64,000 bases of DNA from Synchiropus splendidus. Lineage: Eukaryota > Chordata > Actinopteri > Syngnathiformes > Callionymidae. The stretch spans positions 992,001 to 1,056,000 of the forward strand of contig NW_026527056.1 of NCBI RefSeq assembly GCF_027744825.2, read 5' to 3'. The stretch's first letter is position 1. Each line of letters opens with the position of its first letter. The translations under genes and the position numbers were made by a program. Positions 48,725-60,924 of this stretch are shown here, piece by piece. Under the pieces are notes generated by a model, which was not told where the DNA came from, ran no database searches, and saw only the letters and a program-made list of their open reading frames with translations.

Positions 48725-51700
48725 TCAGAACATGAAATTTTAACCTCCCACTATAGCAGAAAGGGTTCTTCCAGTAGTTGCACATCAAATCTAAGCTGTT
48801 TGAAGTGTTTTTCCAAAGTTATCAACATTTTTATGTTTGGCGTTCCGGAATCAACCTTATCTCAGGCTGAAAACGCATTTTCTGCATTGTGCCATAACTT
48901 CTCAGGGAAGCTTCAGAACATGAACTGTTCACCTCCCACGATAGCAGAAAGGGTCTTTCTAGTAGTTGCACATCAAATCTAAGCTGTTTGAGGTGTTTTT
49001 CCAAAGTTATCAACATTTTTATGTTTGGCGTTCCAGAATCGACCTTATCTCAGGCTGAAAACGCGTTGTCTGCATTGTGCCATAACTTTGCATGGAAGCT
49101 TCTGAACATGAAATTTTAACCTACCACTATAGCAGGAAGGGTCTTTCTAGTAGTTGCACATCAAATCTAAGCTGTCTGATGTGTTTTTCCAAAGTTATCA
49201 ACGTTGTTATGTATGGCGTTCCGGAATCAACCTTATCTCAGGCTGAAAACGCATTTTACGCATTGTGCCATAACTTTGCAGGGAAGCTTCAGAACATGAA
49301 ATGTTCACCTCCCACTATAGCAGAAAGGGTCTTTCTAGTAGTTGCACATCAAATCTAAGCTGTCTGAAGTGTTTTTTAAAAGTTATCAACATTTTTACAT
49401 TTGGCGTTCCGGAACCCACCTTATCTCAGGCTGAAAACGCGTTTTCTGCATTGTGCCATATCTTTGCAGGGAAGCTTCAGAACATGAAATTTTAACCTCC
49501 CACTATAGCAGAAAGGGTTCTTCCAGTAGTTGCACATCAAATCTAAGCTGTTTGAAGTGTTTTTCCAAAGTTATCAACATTTTTATGTTTGGCGTTCCGG
49601 AATCAACCTTATCTCAGGCTGAAAACGCATTTTCTGCATTGTGCCATAACTTCTCAGGGAAGCTTCAGAACATGAACTGTTCACCTCCCACGATAGCAGA
49701 AAGGGTCTTTCTAGTAGTTGCACATCAAATCTAAGCTGTTTGAGGTGTTTTTCCAAAGTTATCAACATTTTTATGTTTGGCGTTCCAGAATCGACCTTAT
49801 CTCAGGCTGAAAACGCGTTGTCTGCATTGTGCCATAACTTTGCATGGAAGCTTCTGAACATGAAATTTTAACCTACCACTATAGCAGGAAGGGTATTTCT
49901 AGTAGTTGCACATCAAATCTAAGCTGTCTGATGTGTTTTTCCAAAGTTATCAACGTTGTTATGTATGGCGTTCCGGAATCAACCTTATCTCAGGCTGAAA
50001 ACGCATTTTTCTGCATTGTGCCATAACTTTGCAGGGAAGCTTCAGAACATGAAATGTTCACCTCCCACTATAGCAGAAAGGGTCTTTCTAGTAGTTGCAC
50101 ATCAAATTTAAGCTGTCTGAAGTGTTTTTTAAAAGTTATCAACATTTTTATGTTTGGCGTTCCGGAACCCACCTTATCTCAGCCTGAAAACGCGTTTTCT
50201 GCATTGTGCCATATCTTTGCAGGGAAGCTTCAGAACATGAAAATTTAACCTCCCACTATAGCAGAAAGGGTCCTTCTAGTAGTTGCACATCAGATCTAAG
50301 CTGTCCGAAGTGTTTTTCGAAAGTTATCAACATTTTTATGTTTGGTGTTCCGGAATCGACCTTATCTCAGGATGAAAAATCGTTTTCTGCATTGTCCCAT
50401 GACTTTCCAGGGAAGCTTCAGAACATGAAATTTCGACCTCCCACTATAGCAGAAAGGGTCTTTCTCGTAGTTGCACATCAAATCTAAGCTGTCTGAAGTG
50501 TTTTTCCAAAGTTATCAACATTTTTATGTTTGGCGTTCCAGAATCGACCTTATCTCAGGCTGAAAACACGTTTTAAGCATTGTGCCATAACTTTGCAGGG
50601 AAGCTTCAGAACATGAAATTTTCACCTCCCACTGTAACAGAAAGGGTCTTTCTAGTACTTGCACATCAATTCTAAGCTGTCTGAAGTGTTGTTCCAAAGT
50701 GATCAACATTTTTTCGTTTGGCGTTTCGGAACCCACCTTATCTCAGGCTGAAAACGCGTTTTCTGCATTGTCCCATAACTTTCCAGGGAAGCTTCAGAAC
50801 ATGAAATTTTGACCTCCCACTATAGCAGAAAGGGTCTTTCTAGTAGTTGCACATCAAATCTAAGCTGTCTGAGGTGTTTTTCCAAAGTTATCAACATTTT
50901 TATGTTTGGCGTTCCAGAATTGACCTTATCTCAGGCTGAAAACGCGTTTTACGCATTGTGCCATAACTTTGCAGTGAAGCTTGAGAAAATGAAATTTTCA
51001 CCTCCCACTACAGCAGAAAGGATCTTTCTAGTAGTTGCCCATCAAATCTAAGCTGACTGAAGTGTTGTTCCAAAATTATCAACATTTTTACGCTTGGCGT
51101 TCCGGAACCCACCTTATCTCAGGCTGAAAACGCGTTTTCTGCATTGTGCCATATCTTTGCAGGGAAGCTTCAGAACATGAAAATTTAACCTCCCACTATA
51201 GCAGAAAGGGTCCTTCTAGTAGTTGCACATCAGATCTAAGCTGTCCGAAGTGTTTTTTAAAAGTTATCAAAATTTTATATTTGGCGTTCCGGAACCCACC
51301 TTATCTCAGGCTGAAAACGCGTTTTCTGCATTGTGCCATATCTTTGCAGGGAAGCTTCAGAACATGAAATTTTAACCTCCCACTATAGCAGAAAGGGTTC
51401 TTCCAGTAGTTGCACATCAAATCTAAGCTGTTTGAAGTGTTTTTCCAAAGTTATCAACATTTTTATGTTTGGCGTTCCGGAATCAACCTTATCTCAGGCT
51501 GAAAACGCATTTTCTGCATTGTGCCATAACTTCTCAGGGAAGCTTCAGAACATGAACTGTTCACCTCCCACGATAGCAGAAAGGGTCTTTCTAGTAGTTG
51601 CACATCAAATCTAAGCTGTTTGAGGTGTTTTTCCAAAGTTATCAACATTTTTATGTTTGGCGTTCCAGAATCGACCTTATCTCAGGCTGAAAACGCGTTG

Positions 51701-54450
51701 TCTGCATTGTGCCATAACTTTGAATGGAAGCTTCTGAACATGAAATTTTAACCTACCACTATAGCAGGAAGGGTCTTTCTAGTAGTTGCACATCAAATCT
51801 AAGCTGTCTGATGTGTTTTTCCAAAGTTATCAACGTTGTTATGTATGGCGTTCCGTAATCAACCTTATCTCAGGCTGAAAACGCATTTTACGCATTGTGC
51901 CATAACTTTGCAGGGAAGCTTCAGAACATGAAATGTTCACCTCCCACTATAGCAGAAAGGGTCTTTCTAGTAGTTGCACATCAAATTTAAGCTGTCTGAA
52001 GTGTTTTTTAAAAGTTATCAACATTTTTATGTTTGGCGTTCCGGAACCCACCTTATCTCAGGCTGAAAACGCGTTTTCTGCATTGTGCCATATCTTTGCA
52101 GGGAAGCTTCAGAACATGAAATTTTAACCTCCCACTATAGCAGAAAGGGTGCTTCCAGTAGTTGCACATCAAATCTAAGCTGTTTGAAGTGTTTTTCCAA
52201 AGTTATCAACATTTTTATGTTTGGCGTTCCGGAATCAACCTTATCTCAGGCTGAAAACGCATTTTCTGCATTGTGCCATAACTTCTCAGGGAAGCTTCAG
52301 AACATGAAATGTTCACCTCCCACGATAGCAGAAAGGGTCTTTCTAGTACTTGCACATCAATTCTAAGCTGTCTGAAGTGTTGTTCCAAAGAGATCAACAT
52401 TTTTACGTTTGGCGTTTCGGAACCCACCTTATCTCAGGCTGAAAACGCGTTTTCTGCATTGTCCCATAACTTTCCAGGGAAGCTTCAGAACATGAAATTT
52501 TGACCTCCCACTATAGCAGAAAGGGTCTTTCTAGTAGTTGCACATCAAATCTAAGCTGTCTGAGGTGTTTTTCCAAAGTTATCAACATTTTTATGTTTGG
52601 CGTTCCGGAACCCACCTTATCTCAGCCTGAAAACGCGTTTTCTGCATTGTGCCATATCTTTGCAGGGAAGCTTCAGAACATGAAAATTTAACCTCCCACT
52701 ATAGCAGAAAGGGTCCTTCTAGTAGTTGCACATCAGATCTAAGCTGTCCGAAGTGTTTTTCGAAAGTTATCAACATTTTTATGTTTGGTGTTCCGGAATC
52801 GACCTTATCTCAGGATGAAAAATCGTTTTCTGCATTGTCCCATGACTTTCCAGGGAAGCTTCAGAACATGAAATTTCGACCTCCCACTATAGCAGAAAGG
52901 GTCTTTCTAGTAGTTGCACATCAAATCTAAGCTGTCTGAAGTGTTTTTCCAAAGTTATCAACATTTTTATGTTTGGCGTTCCAGAATCGACCTTATCTCA
53001 GGCTGAAAACACGTTTCACGCATTGTGCCATAACTTTGCAGGGAAGCTTCAGAACATGAAATTTTCACCTCCCACTGTAACAGAAAGGGTCTTTCTAGTA
53101 CTTGCACATCAATTCTAAGCTGTCTGAAGTGTTGTTCCAAAGTGATCAACATTTTTTCGTTTGGCGTTTCGGAACCCACCTTATCTCAGGCTGAAAACGC
53201 GTTTTCTGCATTGTCCCATAACTTTCCAGGGAAGCTTCAGAACATGAAATTTTGACCTCCCACTATAGCAGAAAGGGTCTTTCTAGTAGTTGCACATCAA
53301 ATCTAAGCTGTCTGAGGTGTTTTTCCAAAGTTATCAACATTTTTATGTTTGGCGTTCCAGAATTGACCTTATCTCAGGCTGAAAACGCGTTTTACGCATT
53401 GTGCCATAACTTTGCAGTGAAGCTTGAGAAAATGAAATTTTCACCTCCCACTAAAGCAGAAAGGATCTTTCTAGTAGTTGCACATCAAATCTAAGCTGAC
53501 TGAAGTGTTGTTCCAAAATTATCAACATTTTTACGCTTGGCGTTCCGGAACCCACCTTATCTCAGGCTGAAAACGCGTTTTCTGCATTGTGCCATAACTT
53601 CTCAGGGAAGCTTCAGAACATGAAATGTTCACCTCCCACTATAGAAGAAAGGGTCTTTCTAGTAGTTGCACATCAAATCTAAGCTGTCTGAAGTGTTTTT
53701 TAAAAGTTATCAAAATTTTATATTTGGCGTTCCGGAACCCACCTTATCTCAGGCTGAAAACGCGTTTTCTGCATTGTGCCATATCTTTGCAGGGAAGCTT
53801 CAGAACATGAAATTTTAACCTCCCACTATAGCAGAAAGGGTTCTTCCAGTAGTTGCACATCAAATCTAAGCTGTTTGAAGTGTTTTTCCAAAGTTATCAA
53901 CATTTTTATGTTTGGCGTTCCGGAATCAACCTTATCTCAGGCTGAAAACGCATTTTCTGCATTGTGCCATAACTTCTCAGGGAAGCTTCAGAACATGAAC
54001 TGTTCACCTCCCACGATAGCAGAAAGGGTCTTTCTAGTAGTTGCACATCAAATCTAAGCTGTTTGAGGTGTTTTTCCAAAGTTATCAACATTTTTATGTT
54101 TGGCGTTCCAGAATCGACCTTATCTCAGGCTGAAAACGCGTTGTCTGCATTGTGCCATAACTTTGAATGGAAGCTTCTGAACATGAAATTTTAACCTACC
54201 ACTATAGCAGGAAGGGTCTTTCTAGTAGTTGCACATCAAATCTAAGCTGTCTGATGTGTTTTTCGAAAGTTATCAACGTTGTTATGTATGGCGTTCCGTA
54301 ATCAACCTTATCTCAGGCTGAAAACGCATTTTACGCATTGTGCCATAACTTTGCAGGGAAGCTTCAGAACATGAAATGTTCACCTCCCACTATAGCAGAA
54401 AGGGTCTTTCTAGTAGTTGCACATCAAATTTAAGCTGTCTGAAGTGTTTT
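48725..54450. repeat. 3-4-unit module present four times
   Basis: A module with GGGTTCTTCCAGTAG, AACATGAACTGTTC, GCTGTTTGAGGTG and CAACGTTGTTATGTATGG begins at about 48725, 49477, 51357 and 53800 (offsets 752, 1880 and 2443 bp). The second copy carries an extra T near 50005, the only clear indel among them. Confidence 0.8.
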
Positions 54451-55005
54451 TTAAAAGTTATCAACATTTTTATGTTTGGCGTTCCGGAACCCACCTTATC
54501 TCAGGCTGAAAACGCGTTTTCTGCATTGTGCCATATCTTTGCAGGGAAGCTTCAGAACATGAAATTTTAACCTCCCACTATAGCAGAAAGGGTTCTTCCA
54601 GTAGTTGCACATCAAATCTAAGCTGTTTGAAGTGTTTTTCCAAAGTTATCAACATTTTTATGTTTGGCGTTCCGGAATCAACCTTATCTCAGGCTGAAAA
54701 CGCATTTTCTGCATTGTGCCATAACTTCTCACGGAAGCTTCAGAACATGAAATGTTCACCTCCCACGATAGCAGAAAGGGTCTTTCTAGTACTTGCACAT
54801 CAATTCTAAGCTGTCTGAAGTGTTGTTCCAAAGAGATCAACATTTTTACGTTTGGCGTTTCGGAACCCACCTTATCTCAGGCTGAAAACGCGTTTTCTGC
54901 ATTGTCCCATAACTTTCCAGGGAAGCTTCAGAACATGAAATTTTGACCTCCCACTATAGCAGAAAGGGTCTTTCTAGTAGTTGCACATCAAATCTAAGCT
55001 GTCTG
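50140..55005. repeat. Tandem duplication of a 13-unit block (period 2443 bp)
   Basis: About 50140-52582 and 52583-55005 share unit order and rare variants at 2443-bp offset (13 x 188 minus one base), including CAAAATTTTATATTTGGCG (51269 and 53711) and GTTGTTCCAAAGTGATC (50688 and 53131). One unit differs between copies by a cluster of changes (see findings). Confidence 0.87.
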
Positions 55006-57699
55006 ATGTGTTTTTCCAAAGTTATCAACATTTTTATGTTTGGCGTTCCAGAATCGACCTTATCTCAGGCTGAAAACGCGTTATCTGCATTGTGCCATAA
55101 CTTTGCATGGAAGCTTCCGAACATGAAATTTTAACCTACCACTATAGCAGAAAGGGTCTTTCTAGTAGTTGCACATTAAATCTAAGCTGTCTGATGTGTT
55201 TTTCCAAAGTTATCAACATTGTTATGTTTGGCCTTCCAGAATCAACCTTATCTCAGGCTGAAAACGCGTTTTACGCATTGTGCCATAACTTTGCAGGGAA
55301 GCTTGAGAAAATGAAATTTTCACCTCCCACTAAAGCAGAAAGGATCTTTCTAGTAGTTGCACATCAAATCTAAGCTGACTGAAGTGTTGTTCCAAAGTTA
55401 TCAACATTTTTACGCTTGGCGTTCCGGAACCCACCTTATCTCAGGCTGAAAACGCGTTTTCTGCATTGTGCCATAACTTCTCAGGGAAGCTTCAGAACAT
55501 GAAATGTTCACCTCCCGCTATAGAAGAAAGGGTCTTTCTAGTAGTTGCACATCAAATCTAAGCTGTCTGAAGTGTTTTTTAAAAGTTATCAACATTTTTA
55601 CGTTTGGCGTTCCGGAACCCACCTTATCTCAGGCTGAAAACGCGTTTTCTGCATTGTGCCATATCTTTGCAGGGAAGCTTCAGAACATGAAATTCTAACC
55701 TCCCACTATAGCAGAAAGGGTCCTTCTAGTAGTTGCACATCAAATCTAAGCTGTTTGAAGTGTTTTTCCAAAGTTATCAACATTTTATGTTTGGCGTTCC
55801 GGAATCAACCTTATCTCAGGATGAAAATGCATTTTCTGCATTGTGCCATAACTTCTCAGGGAAGCCTCAGAACATGAAATGTTCACATCCCACGATAGCA
55901 GAAAGGGTCTTTCTAGTAGTTGCACATCAGATCTAAGCTGTCCGAAGTGTTTTTTTCGAAAGTTATCAACATTTTTATGTTTGGTGTTCCGGAACCCACC
56001 TTATGTCAGGCTGAAAACGCGTTTTCTGCATTGTGCCATATCTTTGCAGGGAAGCTTCAGAAAATGAAATTTTAACCTCCCACTATAGCAGAAAGGGTCC
56101 TTCTAGTAGTTGCACATCAAATCTAAGCTGTCTGAAGTGTTTTTCCAAAGTTATCAACATTTTTATGTTTGGCGTTCCGGAATCGACCTTATCTCCGGCT
56201 GAAAACGCTTTTTACGCTTTGTGCCATAACTTTGCAGGGAAGCTTCAGGAAATGAAATTTTCACCTCCCACTATAGCAGAAAGGGTCTTTCTAGAAGTTG
56301 CACATCAAATCGAAGCTGTCTGAAGTGTTTTTCCAAAGTTATCAACATTTTTATGTTTGGCGTTACAGAAACGACCATATCTCAGGATGAAAAAATGTTT
56401 TCTGCATTGTCACATATCTTCTCAGCGAAGCTTCAGAACATGAAATTTTGACCTAACACTATAGCAGAAAGGGTCTTTCTAGTAGTTGCACATCAAATCT
56501 AAGCTGTCTGATGTGTTTTTCCAAAGTTATCAACATTGTTATGTTTGGCGTTCCGGAATCGACCTTATCTCAGGCTGAAAACGCGTTTTCTGCATTGTGC
56601 CATAACTTCTCAGGGAAGCTTCAGAACATGAAATGTTCACCACCCACTATCGCAGAAAGGGTCTTTCTCGTAGTTGCACATCAAATCGAAGCTGTCTGAA
56701 GTGTTTTTCTAAAGTTATCAACATTTTTATGTTTGGCGTTCCGGAACCCACCTTATCTCAGGCTGAAAACGCGTTATCTGCATTGTGCCATATCTTTGCA
56801 GGGAAGCTTCAGAAAATGAAATTTTAACCTCCCACTATAGCAGAAAGGGTCCTTCTAGTAGTTGCACATCAAATCTAAGCTGCCTGAAGTGTTTTTCCAA
56901 AGTTATCAACATTTTTATGTTTGGCGTTCCGGAATCGACCTTATCTCAGGCTGAAAACGCTTTTTACGCTTTGTACCATAACTTTGCAGGGAAGCTTCAG
57001 AAAATGAAATTTTCACCTCCCACTATAGCAGAAAGGGTCTTTCTAGTAGTTGCACATCAGATCTAAGCTGTCCGAAGTGTTTTTCGAAAGTTATCAACAT
57101 TTTTATTTTTGGCGTTTCGGAACCCACCTTGTCTCAGGCTGAAAAATCATTATATGCATTGTGCCATAACTTCTCAGGGAAGCTTCAGAACATGAAATTT
57201 CGACCTCCCACTATAGCAGAAAGGGTCTTTCTAGTTGTTGCACATCAAATCTAAGCTGTCTGAAGGGTTTTTCCAAAGTTATCAACAATTTTATGTTTGG
57301 CGTTCCGGAACCCACCTTATCTCAGGCTGAAAACGCGTTTTCGGCATTGTGCCATAACTTTGCTGGGAAGCTTCAGAACATGAAATTTTCACGTCCCACT
57401 ATAGCAGAAAGGGTCTTTCTAGTAGTTGCACATCAAATCTAAGCTGTCTGAAGTGTTTTTCGAAAGTTATCAACATTTTTATGTTTGGCGTTCCGGAATC
57501 GACCTTATCTCAGGCTGAAAATGCTTTTTACGCTTGGTGCCATAACTTTGCAGGGAAGCTTCAGGAAATGAAATTTTCACCTCCCACTATAGCAGAAAGG
57601 GTCTTTCTAGTAGTTGCACATCAAATCGAAGCTGTCTGAAGTGTTTTTCCAAAGTTATTAATATTTTTATGTTTGGCGTTCCGGAACCCACCTTATCTC

Positions 57700-60060
57700 A
57701 GTCTGAAAACGCGTTATCTGCATTGTGCCATATCTTTGCAGGGAAGCTTCAGAAAATGAAATTTTAACCTCCAACTATAGCAGAAAGGGTCCTTCTAGTA
57801 GTTGCACATCAAATCTAACCTGTCTGAAGTGTTTTTCAAAAGTTATCAACATTTTTATGTTTGGCGTTCCGGAATCGACCTTATCACAGGCTGAAAACGC
57901 TTTTTACGCTTTGTGCCATAACTTTGCAGGGAAGCTTCAGAAAATGAAAATTTCACCTCGCACTATAGCAGAAAGGGTTTTTCTAGTAGTTGCACATCAA
58001 ATCTGAGCTGTCTGAAGAGTTTTTCGAAAGTTATCAACATTTTTATGTTTGGCGTTCCAGAATCGATCTTATCTCAGGCTGAAAACGCGTTGTCTGCATT
58101 GTGCCATAACTTTGCAGGGAAGCTTCAGAACATGAAATGTTCACCTCCCACTATAGCAGAGAGGGTCTTTCCAGTAGTTGCACATCAGATCTAAGCTGTC
58201 CGAAGTGTATTTCGAAAGTTATCAACATTTTTATGTTTGGCGTTCCGGAATCGACCTTATCTCAGGCTGAAAACACGTTTTCTGCATTGTCCCATAACTT
58301 TCCAGGGAAGCTTCAGAACATGAAATGTTCACCTCCCACTATAGCAGAAAGGGTCTTTCTAGTAGTTGCACATCAAATCTAAGCTGTCTGAAGTGCTTTT
58401 CGAAAGTTATCAACATTTTTATGTTTGGCGTTCCAGAATCAACCTTATCTCAGGCTGAAAACGCGTTGTCTGCATTGTGCCATAACCTTGCATGGAAGCT
58501 TCCTAACATGAAATTTTAACCCACCACTATAGCAGAAAGGGTCTTTCTAGTAGTTGCACATCAAATCTAAGCTGTCTGATGTGTTTTTCCAAAGTTATCA
58601 ACGTTGTTCTGTATGGCGTTCCGGAATCAACCTTATCTCAGACTGAAAACGCGTTTTCTGCATTGTGCCATATCTTTGCAGGGAAGCTTCAGAAAATGAA
58701 ATTTTAACCTCCAACTATAGCAGAAAGGGTCCTTCAAGTAGTTGCACATCAAATCTAACCTGTCTGAAGTGTTTTTCAAAAGTTATCAACATTTTTATGT
58801 TTGGCGTTCCGGAATCGACCTTATCACAGGCTGAAAACGCTTTTTACGCTTTGTGCCATAACTTTGCAGGGAAGCTTCAGAAAATGTAAATTTCACCTCC
58901 CACTATAGCAGAAAGGGTTTTTCTAGTAGTTGCACATCAAATCTGAGCTGTCTGAAGAGTTTTTCGAAAGTTATCAACATTTTTATGTTTGGCTTTCCAG
59001 AATCGATCTTATCTCAGGCTGAAAACGGGTTGTCTGCATTGTGCCATAACTTTGCAGGGAAGCTTCAGAACATGAAATGTTCACCTCCCACTATAGCAGA
59101 AAGTGTCTTTCCATTAGTTGCACATCAGATCTAAGCAGTCCGAAGTGTTTTTCGAAAGTTATCAACATTTTTATGTTTGGCGTTCCAGAATCGACCTTAT
59201 CTCATGCTGAAAACGCGTTGTCTGCATTGTGCCATAACTTTGCATGGAAGCTTCCTAACATGAAATTTTAACCTACCACTATAGCAGAAAGGGTCTTTCT
59301 AGTAGTTGCACATCAAATCTAAGCTGTCTGATGTGTTTTTCCAAAGTTATCAACGTTGTTATGTATGGCGTTCCGGAATCAACCTTATCTCAGACTGAAA
59401 ACGCGTTTTCTGCATTGTGCCATATCTTTGCAGGGAAGCTTCAGAAAATGAAATTTTAACCTCCAACTATAGCAGAAAGGGTCCTTCTAGTAGTTGCACA
59501 TCAAATCTAACCTGTCTGAAGTGTTTTTCAAAAGTTATCAACATTTTTATGTTTGGCGTTCCGGAATCGACCTTATCACAGGCTGAAAACGCTTTTTACG
59601 CTTTGTGCCATAACTTTGCAGGGAAGCTTCAGAAAATGTAAATTTCACCTCCCACTATAGCAGAAAGGGTTTTTCTAGTAGTTGCACATCAAATCTGAGC
59701 TGTCTGAAGAGTTTTTCGAAAGTTATCAACATTTTTATGTTTGGCGTTCCAGAATCGATCTTATCTCAGGCTGAAAACGGGTTGTCTGCATTGTGCCATA
59801 ACTTTGCAGGGAAGCTTCAGAACATGAAATGTTCACCTCCCACTATAGCAGAAAGGGTCTTTCCAGTAGTTGCACATCAGATCTAAGCTGTCCGAAGTGT
59901 TTTTCGAAAGTTATCAACATTTTTATGTTTGGCGTTCCGGAATCGACCTTATCTCAGGCTGAAAACACGTTTTCTGCATTGTCCCATAACTTTGCAGGGA
60001 AGCTTCAGAACATGAAATGTTCACCTCCAACTATAGCAGAAAGGGTCTTTCTAGTAGTTG
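57700..60060. repeat. Four- and five-unit repeats
   Basis: A module with CCTCCAACTATAGCAG, AAATCTAACCTGTCTG and TTATCACAGGCTG starts at about 57725, 58665 and 59417 (offsets 940 and 752 bp). The second and third carry AAAATGTAAATTTC, a one-base change that separates them from the first. Related copies stand at 39.1, 40.1 and 47.6 kb. Confidence 0.75.
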
Positions 60061-60924
60061 CACATCAAATCTAAGCTGTTTGAAGTGTTTTTCCAAAGTT
60101 ATCAACATTTTTATGTTTGGCGATCCGGAATCAACCTTATCTCAGGCTGAAAACGCATTTTCTGCATTGTGCCATAACTTCTCAGGGAAGCTTCAGAACA
60201 TGAAATGTTCACCTCCCACGATAGCAGAAAGGGTCTTTCTAGTAGTTGCACATCAGATCTAAGCTGTCTGAAGTGTTTTTCGAAAGTTATCAACATTTTT
60301 ATGTTTGGTGTTCCGGAATCGACCTTATCTCAGGATGAAAAATCGTTTACTGCATTGTCCCATGACTTTCCAGGGAAGCTTCAGAACATGAAATTTCGAC
60401 CTCCCACTATAGCAGAAAGGGTCTTTCTAGTAGTTGCACATCAAATCTAAGCTGTCTGAAGTGTTTTTCCAAAGTTATCAACATTTTTATGTTTGGCGTT
60501 CCAGAATCGACCTTACCTCTGGCTGAAAACGCGTTTTCTGCATTGTCCCATAACTTTCCAGGGAAGCTTCAGAACATGAAATTTTGACCTCCCACTATAG
60601 CAGAAAGGGTCTTTCTAGTAGTTGCACATCAAATCTAAGCTGTCTGAGGTGTTTTTCCAAAGTTATCAACATTTTTATGTTTGGCGTTCCAGAATCGACC
60701 TTATCTCAGGCTGAAAACGCGTTTTACGCATTGTGCCATAACTTTGCAGTGAAGCTTGAGAAAATGAAATTTTCACCTCCCTTTAAAGCAGAAAGGATCT
60801 TTCTAGTAGTTGCACATCAAATCTAAGCTGACTGAAGTGTTGTTCCAAAGTTATCAACATTTTTACGCTTGGTGTTCCGGAACCCACCTTATCTCAGGCT
60901 GAAAACGCGTTTTCTGCATTGTGC

